A stretch of 47,843 bases of DNA from Caryophanales bacterium UBA6768 (GCA_002453315.1 DKGO01000131.1:1-47843); one strand, 5' to 3'. Positions 37,693 to 47,034 are shown, counted from the first letter of the stretch. Numbers and translations are program-made. Notes: generated from the letters alone by a model not told the origin.

Positions 37693-38748
37693 ATGAATAA
37701 AAAATGGATGGTATTATTTCTTTTTGCTCTAAGTCTAGTATTAATTGTTGGATGTTCATCAAATGACAATGGGAACTCGGGTGCATCAGATAATAATAAA
37801 AATAATAATGAAGGTCAAACGGATTCTGATCAAGTAACAAAGATAAAGTTTGGACATACCTTAACTGAAGATTCAAACTGGCATCAAGGGGCGTTACATT
37901 TTGCTGAATTAATTAAGGAACGAACTGATGGCAGATATGAAGTGGATATATTTCCAAATGGACAAATATCATCAGGTAATCAACAAAAGGCTATAGAAAT
38001 GTTAAGGCAAGGGAATTATGATGTGGATATTACTTCTGCACTGATATGGTCTGATTTTGACGCTGAATTGGGGATCACCGCATTGCCATGGATTTTACCT
38101 ACATTAGAATCAGCGGAGGAAATTATCCAAGGTGAAGGTGGACAAATGCTATTGGATATATTGGATAATAATGGTGTGAAAGCAGTTGCAATCGGAGAAA
38201 CAGGTTATCGTCAAATGCTTAATAATGAACATCAGATAGAGTCACCTGAAGATCTAAAAAATTTAAAGATGAGAGTACCTGGTACGCCACTCTTTTTAGA
38301 TTTATATAAGGAGTTAGGTGCTGACCCTATAGCGATGGATTTTACTGAAGTGTTTACCTCATTACAGCAAGGAACAATAGATGGTATGGAAGGCGTCGTA
38401 GATGTTATGGTAACAAATAGATTCTATGAAGTTCTTGAATATATGTCTGTTAATAATTATAATTTTGATTTCTTTTTCTTTACATTCAGTAATAAATTAT
38501 TTGACAGCTTGTCTGAAGAAGATCAAGAAATATTTATGGAAGCGGGTAAAGAAGCAACAGAATTTGCAACAAATTATGCAAGAGAGGCAAATGAAGAGGC
38601 TTTGGAGTTTTTAAAAGAAGAATTAGAGGTGTATGAACCTTCTGAAGATGTATTAGAGGAATTTAAACAGGCAGCAGGACCAATTTACGAACAATATAAA
38701 GATGATTACAGTCAAGAACTAAGGGAAGCATTTAACTATTTAGAATAA
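37693..38748 (+). CDS. dctP: TRAP transporter substrate-binding lipoprotein (DctP family)
   Basis: A 351-residue extracytoplasmic binding protein. The signal peptide ends with lipobox IVGC (Cys about 21) and is followed by an Asn/Ser/Asp-rich linker, so it is anchored to the membrane outer face. The DctP fold is seen in KIKFGHTLTEDSNWHQGA, IFPNGQISSGNQQKAIEML and the second lobe LKMRVPGTPLFLDLYKELGA. The arginine in MRVPG is the conserved residue that binds the substrate carboxylate in most of the family, so an organic acid is likely. TAGGAGG precedes the ATG. dctQ and dctM follow. The exact ligand is unknown. Confidence 0.92.
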   Translation: MNKKWMVLFLFALSLVLIVGCSSNDNGNSGASDNNKNNNEGQTDSDQVTKIKFGHTLTEDSNWHQGALHFAELIKERTDGRYEVDIFPNGQISSGNQQKAIEMLRQGNYDVDITSALIWSDFDAELGITALPWILPTLESAEEIIQGEGGQMLLDILDNNGVKAVAIGETGYRQMLNNEHQIESPEDLKNLKMRVPGTPLFLDLYKELGADPIAMDFTEVFTSLQQGTIDGMEGVVDVMVTNRFYEVLEYMSVNNYNFDFFFFTFSNKLFDSLSEEDQEIFMEAGKEATEFATNYAREANEEALEFLKEELEVYEPSEDVLEEFKQAAGPIYEQYKDDYSQELREAFNYLE

Positions 38749-38857
38749 TTATGGTAAATTAAACATTATAATAATATATTTATACTTATAAAATCCTTTT
38801 AATTAATTATTTATTAAATGGTAAATACAATGTGTTATAAAAGGAGGAAGAGCCTAA

Positions 38858-39343
38858 GTGACTGGATTAAAATTTATTGATAAATTAGAGGAGTATTTAG
38901 TAGCATTTTTCTTAGCCATTATGGCCATTATTAATTTTGGAAATGTCATTTCTAGATATTTTTTAAAAGCTTCATGGTCATTCACTGGAGAAATATTAAT
39001 TATCTTATTTGTCTGGGTGGTTATGTTAGCAGCAGCTATAGGTTATAAACGTTCAGAACATTTAGGTCTCCCTCTTATTCTTGATCTTGTTCCTGCTGTA
39101 TTAAAGAAATCATTAATTGTTTTTTCTGGATTAATGTCAATAATTTTAATGGTGGCGCTTGGAATTAGTGGGTATAACATGGTCAGTCAACAAATAGAAT
39201 TTAATCAAACAACTTCTGTACTTTTATTGCCAGAATGGTTTGCCGGTATATCAGTCCCTATTGGCTCCCTTTTAGTCATCATTAGGGTGATTCAGTCGAC
39301 ACTAAATCAACTAGCTAGTCTAAGGGAAGGGGAGGAAGAATAG
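38858..39343 (+). CDS. dctQ: TRAP transporter small permease (DctQ family)
   Basis: A 161-residue membrane protein with four helices, the small subunit of the TRAP permease. VISRYFLKASWSFTGEILIILF (split here as VISRYFLKASWSF and GEILIILFVW) is the typical DctQ helix pair, and a conserved later helix carries WFAGISVPIGSLL. The start is GTG 38858 with AAAGGAGG upstream. A 109-bp very AT-rich gap separates it from dctP with no terminator. It overlaps dctM by one base (TAGTG). Confidence 0.9.
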   Translation: MTGLKFIDKLEEYLVAFFLAIMAIINFGNVISRYFLKASWSFTGEILIILFVWVVMLAAAIGYKRSEHLGLPLILDLVPAVLKKSLIVFSGLMSIILMVALGISGYNMVSQQIEFNQTTSVLLLPEWFAGISVPIGSLLVIIRVIQSTLNQLASLREGEEE

Positions 39344-40623
39344 TGTTTGGGCTTATTTTAATCGGTTCATTCTTACTGCTAATTTTATTGAACGTACCTA
39401 TCGCAGTCTCCCTAGGTATATCTTCACTAATAGGACTTTGGTATACTGATACTTCATGGAATATTCTAGCACCAACTGTGTATTCTTCAATTAGTAAATT
39501 TTCCTTGTTAGCCATTCCATTTTTTATTTTAGCTGGTTTAATTATGGAAAAGGTTGGAATATCAAAAAGGTTAATACATTTTGCTCAAACACTTTTGGGA
39601 GGTTTACGGGGTGGTCTAGCATTAACAACAGTTGTAGTGGCCGTCTTTTTTGCAGCAATTTCTGGTTCAGGCCCTGCAACAGTAGCTGCTCTAGGGGTAA
39701 TTTTAATTCCAGCCATGATTAAGCAAGGTTATACTAGAGGGATGTCCGGTGCATTATTAAGTTCCGCGGGAAGTATAGGGATTATAATCCCACCATCAAT
39801 AGCATTCATCATATATGCTTCTTTAGTACAAGTATCCGTAGCTGAAATATTTATAGCCGGTGTTCTCCCAGGATTGATACTGGCAGTAGCTTTTATATTT
39901 TGTAGTTATTATTTAATTAGAAATAATACTAAGTTAATTTCATCCGTAAATAAGTATACATTAAAGGAAAAACTGATTGCCTTTAGAGATGCTTTTTGGG
40001 GTCTTATGGCACCTGTCATAATTTTAGGGGGAATTTATTCGGGGATTTTTACTCCAACGGAATCTGCTGGTATAGCCGTTATTTATGGATTATTTGTAGG
40101 TGTATTTATTTATAAGGAAATTTCTATAAAAGGGATCATCAAGGTTTTAGTTGATTCAGCAATGTCAACCGCCGTGATCATGTATATTGTTGCATTTGCA
40201 ACAGTTTATGCATGGTTACTAACTACTTCTTTATTAGCCGATGATATTGCTAATGGAATTATTTCAATAAGTACGAATGCAATCTTAATTTTGTTATTAA
40301 TGAATGTTGTCTTTTTAATTGCTGGTTTTTTCCTAGATACTATATCTGCATATTTTATATTAATCCCAATCATGTTTCCTATAGCGATGGAACTAGGAAT
40401 TGATCCTGTACATTTTGGAGTATTTTTTACTGTTAACTTAGCCATTGGTCAGTTTACACCACCTGTGGGAGTAAATCTCTTTGTAGCTGCAAATATAGGG
40501 AAAATACCCCTTCAGGAGCTAATTGTTAATATTATTCCTTATATAATAGCAGCAATTATCGCACTACTTATCATAACATTTGTACCATGGTTTTCATTAT
40601 GGTTACCCTCAATAATGATGTAA
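39343..40623 (+). CDS. dctM: TRAP transporter large permease (DctM family)
   Basis: A 426-residue membrane protein with about 12 helices that carries sodium-driven transport of the ligand delivered by DctP. DctM marks include FSLLAIPFFILAGLIMEK, AAISGSGPATVAALGVILIP, GSIGIIIPPSIAFIIYA and GIFTPTESAGIAVIYG, with a second half containing GQFTPPVGVNLFVA. The start is GTG 39343 after GGGGAGGAAG, overlapping the dctQ stop. A strong terminator structure begins about 55 nt after its stop, within the glpD leader. Confidence 0.95.
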   Translation: MFGLILIGSFLLLILLNVPIAVSLGISSLIGLWYTDTSWNILAPTVYSSISKFSLLAIPFFILAGLIMEKVGISKRLIHFAQTLLGGLRGGLALTTVVVAVFFAAISGSGPATVAALGVILIPAMIKQGYTRGMSGALLSSAGSIGIIIPPSIAFIIYASLVQVSVAEIFIAGVLPGLILAVAFIFCSYYLIRNNTKLISSVNKYTLKEKLIAFRDAFWGLMAPVIILGGIYSGIFTPTESAGIAVIYGLFVGVFIYKEISIKGIIKVLVDSAMSTAVIMYIVAFATVYAWLLTTSLLADDIANGIISISTNAILILLLMNVVFLIAGFFLDTISAYFILIPIMFPIAMELGIDPVHFGVFFTVNLAIGQFTPPVGVNLFVAANIGKIPLQELIVNIIPYIIAAIIALLIITFVPWFSLWLPSIMM

Positions 40624-40658
40624 AACAATTTATTTAATTAAAAGTGAAAATGTTTGTG

Positions 40659-40730
40659 TGGAGAAATGGAGTAATTCACAAGGTTTAATGCCAAAGAGTC
40701 ATATTGGCATTAAACTTTGTTTTTTTTTAG
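40659..40730 (+). promoter_or_regulatory. glpD leader: shared motif plus strong terminator, probable GlpP target
   Basis: TGGAGAAATGGAG (40659-40671) is followed by a 16-bp stem (40679-40694 with 40704-40719, one G-U, 9-nt loop) and nine T. Only about 33 nt separate the T-run from the glpD start, too little for another promoter, so glpD must be reached by reading through this terminator. No clear promoter was found just upstream; transcription may come from a weak promoter near 40600 or from the TRAP operon. It can also serve as terminator for dctM. Confidence 0.75.
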
Positions 40731-40763
40731 TATGAAATCCAAAACCCCATTGGAGGAATAAAT

Positions 40764-42422
40764 ATGAAATATTTTTCAAGTAATAATAGAAATAATATTG
40801 TTAAAAGTATACAAAGAAATGAATTTGATCTCTTCATTATCGGTGGTGGTATTACGGGGGCGGGGATTGCATTAGATGCTGCTCAACGTGGATTAAGTAC
40901 ATGTTTAATTGATATGCAAGATTTTTCGTCTGGTACATCTAGTCGTTCAACCAAACTAATCCATGGAGGACTTCGATATTTAAAACAATTTGAATTTGGC
41001 CTCGTTGCTGAAGTAGGAAAAGAGAGAGCTATTGTTTATGAAAATGGTCCACACGTTACAACGCCGGAATGGATGATGCTTCCTTTTTATAAAGGTGGTA
41101 CCTTTGGTCCTTTTTCAACAAGTATTGGTTTAAAGATTTATGATTTTCTAGCAGGTGTTAAAAAACCGGAGAGACGTAAAATATTGAATCCTAAAGAGGC
41201 TTTGGAGAAGGAACCATTATTATCTAAACAAGGACTAAAGGGTGCCGGCTATTATGTTGAATATAAAACTGATGATGCTCGTTTAACGATAGAAGTGTTA
41301 AAAAAAGCAGTAGAATTTGGTGCAAGCGCCATTAACTATGTCAAGGCCAAACAATTTATCTATGAAAATAATCAAATGATTGGTGTTACTGTAGAAGATC
41401 AGATAACTGGGGAAACATTTGTGGTTAAAGCGAAAAAAATAATTAATGCAACGGGTCCTTGGGTTGACCATTTAAGGAAATTGGATCAATCAAAATGTGA
41501 AAAACCACTTTATATCACTAAAGGTGTTCATCTCGTCTTTTCACAAAAAGAATTTCCTTTACACCAAGCAATTTATTTTGATACAGAAGATAAACGAATG
41601 GTATTTGCGATTCCTCGGGGGGATAAAACATATGTTGGTACGACAGATACAACATATTCAGGTGATTTTATGAACCCAAAAGTAACCAAAATGGATCGGG
41701 AATATTTACTAAATGCAATACAATTTATGTTCCCTACTTTGAACTTAACAGGAGAGGAGGTTGAATCAAGCTGGGCAGGATTACGTCCGTTAATTGCTAA
41801 ATCAAGAAAGAATCCGAGTGAAATTTCCCGAAAAGATGAATTGTTTATTTCCGAAACTGGACTTATTACTATAGCGGGAGGCAAATTAACGGGTTATCGT
41901 AAAATGGCTGAAGAAGTAGTTAATCACGTTGTTGAACAATTGAAACGGGAAGAAGGAGTTATATATTCAGAATCGGGAACAAAACATTTACCTATTTCCG
42001 GGGGTGATGTAAAGGGATCCAAAAATTTTGATCAATATAAAGTTGAGAAAGCGCATTTAGGCGAGAAGTACGGTATGGAATATAGGAATGCTTATAAACT
42101 TGTTCAACATTATGGATCTAATGTAGAAATAATTTATGGGCTGTATCATCAAACTTTGAAAGATTTTAACAATGCTGGAATTAATTCAATTCTGTATGCT
42201 GAAGTACTCTATGCTATGCAATACGAAAGTGCCTATACTTTGGCTGATTTTTTCATTAGGAGAACGGGATATTTGTACTTTAACATAAAATTTGTACAGG
42301 ATGAGTTAGAAAATGTAAGCAATGTGATGGGAAAATATTTGAAATGGTCAAAAGATCAAAAGGAAAATTATGAAGCCGAGGTAAAGCAACTTTTACATGA
42401 GGCTAAAACAACCCTTTTTTAG
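40764..42422 (+). CDS. glpD: aerobic glycerol-3-phosphate dehydrogenase
   Basis: A membrane-associated flavoenzyme of 552 residues oxidising glycerol-3-phosphate to dihydroxyacetone phosphate and passing electrons to the quinone pool. The FAD site FIIGGGITGAGIALDAAQRG is at about residues 22-41, then SSGTSSRSTKLIHGGLRYL, the GlpD family signature. KGVHLVFSQKEFPLHQ and ESSWAGLRPLIAKS contribute to the active site. The C-terminal domain (about 390-552) is the helical GlpD cap. TTGGAGG precedes the ATG. With GlpK it completes glycerol use; the 3' end overlaps the convergent minus-strand gene by 4 nt. Confidence 0.97.
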   Translation: MKYFSSNNRNNIVKSIQRNEFDLFIIGGGITGAGIALDAAQRGLSTCLIDMQDFSSGTSSRSTKLIHGGLRYLKQFEFGLVAEVGKERAIVYENGPHVTTPEWMMLPFYKGGTFGPFSTSIGLKIYDFLAGVKKPERRKILNPKEALEKEPLLSKQGLKGAGYYVEYKTDDARLTIEVLKKAVEFGASAINYVKAKQFIYENNQMIGVTVEDQITGETFVVKAKKIINATGPWVDHLRKLDQSKCEKPLYITKGVHLVFSQKEFPLHQAIYFDTEDKRMVFAIPRGDKTYVGTTDTTYSGDFMNPKVTKMDREYLLNAIQFMFPTLNLTGEEVESSWAGLRPLIAKSRKNPSEISRKDELFISETGLITIAGGKLTGYRKMAEEVVNHVVEQLKREEGVIYSESGTKHLPISGGDVKGSKNFDQYKVEKAHLGEKYGMEYRNAYKLVQHYGSNVEIIYGLYHQTLKDFNNAGINSILYAEVLYAMQYESAYTLADFFIRRTGYLYFNIKFVQDELENVSNVMGKYLKWSKDQKENYEAEVKQLLHEAKTTLF

Positions 42423-42775
42423 TTTGAACTATCCTTCAGACCCCGTTTGTCACTAAAATATAGAATTAAATAACTCATCAAATAAAGTATACTAGTGAAA
42501 GCAAAAAGCGCAAAAATACTGGGAGTCAATGCCAAATAAATACTCATTGGTAACGACCATATAAAAGCAATTAATAAAAAAGGTTTTCTAGCGGTGATTG
42601 TCGCTCCCAATGCTAAACATGCTGGTAGCAACAACATCATCAATGTTCGGGTGATTGTCTCGCTATCCACAGGATCAGTCGTATATGGATTGAAAAAAAT
42701 CAGAACAATCCATAATACTATACTAACAATGCTTGCTGATATACCTAGTATTTTTGCAAATGACCTCATTTTCAT
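42419..42775 (-). CDS. small membrane protein, unknown
   Basis: A 118-residue hydrophobic protein with four predicted helices (about 8-28, 44-62, 66-84 and 88-106) and a basic/acidic C-terminal tail (DKRGLKDSSN). No motif ties it to a family I recognise. The ATG follows AAAAGGGG closely; a second in-frame ATG two codons on is better spaced and could be the true start. It converges on glpD and overlaps its stop by 4 nt. Confidence 0.65.
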   Translation of the reverse strand: MKMRSFAKILGISASIVSIVLWIVLIFFNPYTTDPVDSETITRTLMMLLLPACLALGATITARKPFLLIAFIWSLPMSIYLALTPSIFALFAFTSILYLMSYLILYFSDKRGLKDSSN

Positions 42776-42883
42776 CTGGCCCCTTTTCTTATCATTTTAT
42801 CCTTTTAACACAAACACATACTAGTTAAAATTCAACGCTACAATCCAATTCTTACTTACCTCCATTATAAACTATTCCCTATG

Positions 42884-42911
42884 AAAAAAGATAACTTTTG
42901 TAAAAGTTATC
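42884..42911 (-). terminator. Rho-independent terminator after queT
   Basis: A perfect 22-nt palindrome with 10-nt arms (GATAACTTTT and its complement, 42890-42911). On the minus strand it is followed by six T, about 20 nt past the queT stop. Confidence 0.85.
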
Positions 42912-42931
42912 TTGATCATGCTTTGCTAAAA

Positions 42932-43420
42932 TTAAATTAATTTTTTGAAGGCTAATCGTTTATTTAAAAAGTAAATTATAGGGATGGCAATTATCATCGT
43001 TATAAACTCCCCAATTCCTGTCGTTAGCCAAATAAATATAAAAGAAAACTCTAACCCCGCAAAAACTTTCAACATATAGGCAATGATAAACATGTTTACC
43101 GAAAATATAACGGAATTAATGAACATGAGGGTAAATTTATTTGTTATCCATCGACTACATAACATGGTTATGACGAGGGAGACAATCGTATGGGTTAACC
43201 CGAATAAAATATCAATTTTTACCGGAGATAACAACAAATTGGCCATAAAAACCCCAATAACAATTCCGAAAAAATACTTTTTGTTAAACACAATCAAATG
43301 GTTAAAAAACTCAGAAATTCGAAATTGAATATGAGTAAATCCGAATGGTGCAATTAACCAAGTGACGACAAAATAAAGTGCAGCAACAAGTGCATTGACA
43401 ACAAGTGTCTTGATGTTCAT
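42932..43420 (-). CDS. queT: QueT-type queuosine precursor transporter
   Basis: A 162-residue integral membrane protein with about five or six helices, the substrate-binding (S) component of an energy-coupling factor transporter for a queuosine precursor. VVNALVAALYFVVTWLIAPF and the IQFRISEFFNHLIVFNKKYFFG segment are the QueT marks. I chose ATG 43420, preceded by AAGGAG; upstream residues of the longer frame would run through the riboswitch. The preQ1-I riboswitch just ahead strongly supports the ligand class. ECF energising subunits are not encoded here. Confidence 0.92.
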   Translation of the reverse strand: MNIKTLVVNALVAALYFVVTWLIAPFGFTHIQFRISEFFNHLIVFNKKYFFGIVIGVFMANLLLSPVKIDILFGLTHTIVSLVITMLCSRWITNKFTLMFINSVIFSVNMFIIAYMLKVFAGLEFSFIFIWLTTGIGEFITMIIAIPIIYFLNKRLAFKKLI

Positions 43421-43429
43421 GATACATTT

Positions 43430-43467
43430 CTCCTTAGTTTTTTTACGTTGGATGGTCTCGAACAACG
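43430..43467 (-). ncRNA. preQ1-I riboswitch controlling queT
   Basis: On the minus strand CGTTG, a TTCGAGACCATC loop, CAACG, then TAAAAAAACTAAGGAG reproduces the class I preQ1 aptamer: a 5-bp P1 stem, a C-containing loop, and an A-rich tail ending in AACTAAGG. The tail includes the queT ribosome site AAGGAG, so ligand binding would form the pseudoknot and hide it, blocking translation. Confidence 0.9.
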
Positions 43468-43762
43468 TTTTGCTATTTGTATACTTTTACATCATAACAT
43501 ATTTGGGGGAAAATTTAAGTGTTAATTATTTAAAGGAAAGTCGAAAGCACTAAAAGACCCTAAAATAATTTATCTACTTTTTACCTATTCTTAACCTTCG
43601 CCATGTAAACTAACGTTATGGTGATAAATTGTTGTGATATGGAGGATACCAATTACAGTAAAATTATAGTAAAATAGAATTATATTTAATTATTAACTGA
43701 ATTTTTGAAAAAGTTGTTTTAAAGCTCGTCTACTCATATGTTATAGCAAGCAGGTGTATAGA
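43468..43762. other. intergenic region between divergent queT and the hybrid kinase gene
   Basis: Non-coding and AT-rich. On the minus strand TATGAT with a TTAAAT 16 bp upstream (near 43488-43515) could be the queT promoter. On the plus strand the ATTATAGTAAAATAG region near 43665-43680 may hold the -10 of the kinase gene, but I cannot fix a -35. Nothing else was recognised. Confidence 0.4.
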
Positions 43763-46700
43763 ATGACCAACCATCCATCAAAGAGAATGTTTTTGTTAAT
43801 TGGGTTGTTGCTTATCACATTAGGATATGCATCAATGACTGCCTACGCAGAAACAGGGAACGAATATCAGGATAGCATTACTTTATTTAACGATACTGAA
43901 AAAATTAACGCTGATCGTAAAATTGATATTTTAATAGATGAACATAATGAATATGTCATTGATAATATTGTGATGGGAAATTTATTTCATCGATTTAAGC
44001 CATATACACAAATTGGTCGCCCAAATTTTGGTTATACGGATGCCACCTATTGGGTACGTTTAGAATTGCAAAATCGATCTGATCTCACAGATTGGTTATT
44101 AGAGATTGATAGTCCCAAAATTAATGAGGTAATCTTATATAGTCGGGATCCTTATGGGGATGTACATAAAAAAGAAACTGGTAATTTTTATCCATTTGGT
44201 GAAAGAGATGTCAATCACAGAAACTTAGTTTATAAGCTTTATATTGATAAGGGAAAAACTAAAACATATTATTTGAGTCTTCGCACTGGAGGCTCGATGC
44301 AAATACCGATCACCATTTGGAACCCCGATGAATTTAGTCAGGCAAGTCAAAATGTGTATTTACTGTTCGGTATTTTGATAGGTGTTTCCGTTATTATGTC
44401 CCTTTATAATTTGTTCCTTTATTTTTCCGTAGGAGACCGTAGCTATTTGTATTATGTTTTATTTGTCATCATGAATGCATTGCTTTTTTTGACTGAATCT
44501 GGCTTATCATTTCAATTTTTGTGGCCTGAACAGGTTGAGTGGAACTTAAGGGCAACAATTTTTATAATGGCTTTTGGGAATACATCTGCTTTACTATTCA
44601 CCCGTAGTTTTTTACATACAGATGAGCTAATTCCGAAAATAGACCGGTTATTTATATTCCTTATCGTTATTAGTTCATTAGTTGGAATTTGGGGACTGTT
44701 TTCACTGACATATGCAATGTATGCGACACTTTTTTGTACATTATTAACTGTGTCACTCGTTATTCCAACCTCATTTGTCAGTCTGAGTAAAGGCTATCGC
44801 CCGGCTTTGATCTTTGCCTTAGCATGGACGATATTCCTGTTTGGTGTATTTATGTCGATATTAGTTGAAATTGGCACACTTCCACTAACCACATGGACAA
44901 AATACGCATGGCAGGTCACTACAGTAATTGAGGTTGTCGTATTATCCCTCGCATTGGGTGATAAGTATAAAGTAATCAATGAAGAAAAAAAGAAAATTGA
45001 GCAGGAAGTAATCAAGAGCCGTGAACAAGCGCTAGAAAATATGAAAAAATTAGATAAGCTAAAGGATGAATTTTTAGCAATTACTTCTCATGAATTACGT
45101 ACCCCTTTAAATGGTATCATTGGCATTGCAGAAACATTACAGGATGGAGTTGCTGGGGAAGTTTCCGAGGAAGTACATTCGCACTTAAGGATGATTATCC
45201 TAAGCGGCAGGCGGCTATCAAATTTAGTTAATGACATTTTAGATTTTTCAATGTTACAAAACGATGAATTAGTCATTAATCCAAAGCCAGTTAACTTATA
45301 TGAAGTGACGAATGTTGTGTTAACAGTATGTCAACCATTAGTGAGAGATAAACCAGTTACACTCATAAATGATATTGATGAAGATATTTCATTAGTATTT
45401 GCTGATGAAAATCGAGTACAACAAATTTTATATAATCTTATAGGCAACGCGATTAAGTTTACCGAATCAGGCCATGTATCAGTATCGACGATTTTACAAA
45501 AAGAAAAGTTGGAGATCTCGGTTAAAGACACTGGAAATGGCATTCCCGAGAGTCAAATGGAGACAATATTTTTACCTTTCCACCAAGGGGATCGTGAAGT
45601 TTTCTCTGAATCTAGTAATACAGGAATAGGGTTAAGTATTACGAAGAATTTAGTTGAATTACATGGTGGGGAGATTAAAGTCAAATCAACAATTGGTCAA
45701 GGTACTAAATTTTATTTTACTTTGCCGTTGGCTGATAGTGAAGCTTCTTTAATGAAAGAAGTCAGTGCAACTATAGTAACAAGGGAAGTTCCTGAAGTTG
45801 AAACACTTATGATTGATACAAAGAATATTCCCTTCAGGGAACAACATGCGAAAATTTTAATTGCTGACGACGAACAAGTTAATCTACAAGTATTAAGAAA
45901 TCAACTCGTTTTGGAAGGTTATGATATTGTTGCTGTATCCAATGGGGAAGATGCAATAAAAGAAATGCAAAAACAGTCATTTGACTTGTTAATATTAGAT
46001 ATCATGATGCCAAAAATGTCTGGTTATGAAGTTTGTCAGTGGATTAGAAAACGCTATTCCTTAATGGAACTGCCAATCATAATGTTAACAGCTAAAAATC
46101 AAGTAAAAGATAAGATTACTTCATTTGAAGTAGGGGCAAATGATTATTTAGCAAAACCGTGTGAAAAAGAAGAGTTATTATCGAGAGTAAGAACACTCAT
46201 ACAATTAAGAAGATTAAATGAACAACTACAAGAGCTAAATCGTAATTTGGAGAAAAAGGTTCAAGAGAGAACGATAGAATTGCAAGAGACAAATCTTCAC
46301 TTACAACAGATGACAGAGTCTCGTCAACAGATGCTAGCAAATATTGCCCATGAAATAGGTACCCCTGTCACACTTATTCACGGATTTGTGCAAGGGGTTC
46401 AGGAAGGAATGATAACTATCGATCATCCTCGATATTTGGAAATGGTCTCACATAAGGTTGGGATTTTAGGCCGTTTAATTAATGATTTATCAGATTTATC
46501 AAAACTTGAAGCAGGAAAAATAAATCTAATTCAAGATGAAGTAAGAATGAATCAAAATCTGTTAGGGATGTTTCATAAGTTGGAAATGGACGTTGTGGAA
46601 TCGGGACGTTCGATGACATTGTTAACGCCAGTAAAAGAAGTAAAAATGATGGATATGATTTGTTATATTGACGTAGAAAGAATGGAACAAGTATTTTCGA

Positions 46701-47032
46701 ACCTCGTATGGAACGCAATTAAGCATACTTCTATGGAGGATGGAGAAATCAACATGTCAATTTCCGTTAATGAAATGAAAAAGGAATTGACGATAGGCAT
46801 CCATGACAATGGCATAGGTATTGCAAAAGATGATTTGCCCTTTATTTTTGACCGTTTTTATAAAGTAACACCCTCATCTGCTGATGATGAAAAAGGAACG
46901 GGATTGGGACTCGCCATTGCAAAAGAAATTGTTGAAACACACGGCGGTCACATTACGGTTGAGAGTGAAGAAAATAAAGGTACTAGCTTTTTCGTAACAT
47001 TACCAATTGACCAATTAATGAAGGCGGGGTAA
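43763..47032 (+). CDS. hybrid sensor histidine kinase with 7TM sensor and two kinase modules
   Basis: A 1089-residue protein. The signal peptide (about 1-30, ending AYAE) is followed by an extracytoplasmic beta-rich 7TMR-DISMED2-like domain (about 35-185, GYTDATYWVRLELQNRSD), then seven membrane helices (about 195-400) of 7TMR-DISM type and a coiled coil. The first kinase has SHELRTPLNGI (His about 443) and an ATPase domain (NLIGNAIKF, DTGNGIPES, TGIGLSITK). A receiver domain follows (about 695-810, phosphoacceptor in LILDIMMPKMSG, about 745), then a second coiled coil and a second kinase with IAHEIGTPVTLI (His about 862) and its ATPase (NLVWNAIKH, GTGLGLAIAKE). ATG 43763 follows AGGTG. The response regulator gene is 2 nt downstream. 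The signal is unknown; DISMED2 domains are thought to bind carbohydrate-like ligands. Confidence 0.92.
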   Translation: MTNHPSKRMFLLIGLLLITLGYASMTAYAETGNEYQDSITLFNDTEKINADRKIDILIDEHNEYVIDNIVMGNLFHRFKPYTQIGRPNFGYTDATYWVRLELQNRSDLTDWLLEIDSPKINEVILYSRDPYGDVHKKETGNFYPFGERDVNHRNLVYKLYIDKGKTKTYYLSLRTGGSMQIPITIWNPDEFSQASQNVYLLFGILIGVSVIMSLYNLFLYFSVGDRSYLYYVLFVIMNALLFLTESGLSFQFLWPEQVEWNLRATIFIMAFGNTSALLFTRSFLHTDELIPKIDRLFIFLIVISSLVGIWGLFSLTYAMYATLFCTLLTVSLVIPTSFVSLSKGYRPALIFALAWTIFLFGVFMSILVEIGTLPLTTWTKYAWQVTTVIEVVVLSLALGDKYKVINEEKKKIEQEVIKSREQALENMKKLDKLKDEFLAITSHELRTPLNGIIGIAETLQDGVAGEVSEEVHSHLRMIILSGRRLSNLVNDILDFSMLQNDELVINPKPVNLYEVTNVVLTVCQPLVRDKPVTLINDIDEDISLVFADENRVQQILYNLIGNAIKFTESGHVSVSTILQKEKLEISVKDTGNGIPESQMETIFLPFHQGDREVFSESSNTGIGLSITKNLVELHGGEIKVKSTIGQGTKFYFTLPLADSEASLMKEVSATIVTREVPEVETLMIDTKNIPFREQHAKILIADDEQVNLQVLRNQLVLEGYDIVAVSNGEDAIKEMQKQSFDLLILDIMMPKMSGYEVCQWIRKRYSLMELPIIMLTAKNQVKDKITSFEVGANDYLAKPCEKEELLSRVRTLIQLRRLNEQLQELNRNLEKKVQERTIELQETNLHLQQMTESRQQMLANIAHEIGTPVTLIHGFVQGVQEGMITIDHPRYLEMVSHKVGILGRLINDLSDLSKLEAGKINLIQDEVRMNQNLLGMFHKLEMDVVESGRSMTLLTPVKEVKMMDMICYIDVERMEQVFSNLVWNAIKHTSMEDGEINMSISVNEMKKELTIGIHDNGIGIAKDDLPFIFDRFYKVTPSSADDEKGTGLGLAIAKEIVETHGGHITVESEENKGTSFFVTLPIDQLMKAG

Positions 47033-47034
47033 CC

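Noticed and set aside
43083..43328. Plus-strand 81-codon frame opposite queT
   Set aside because: It is antisense to a gene supported by a riboswitch and family motifs, and has no ribosome site.
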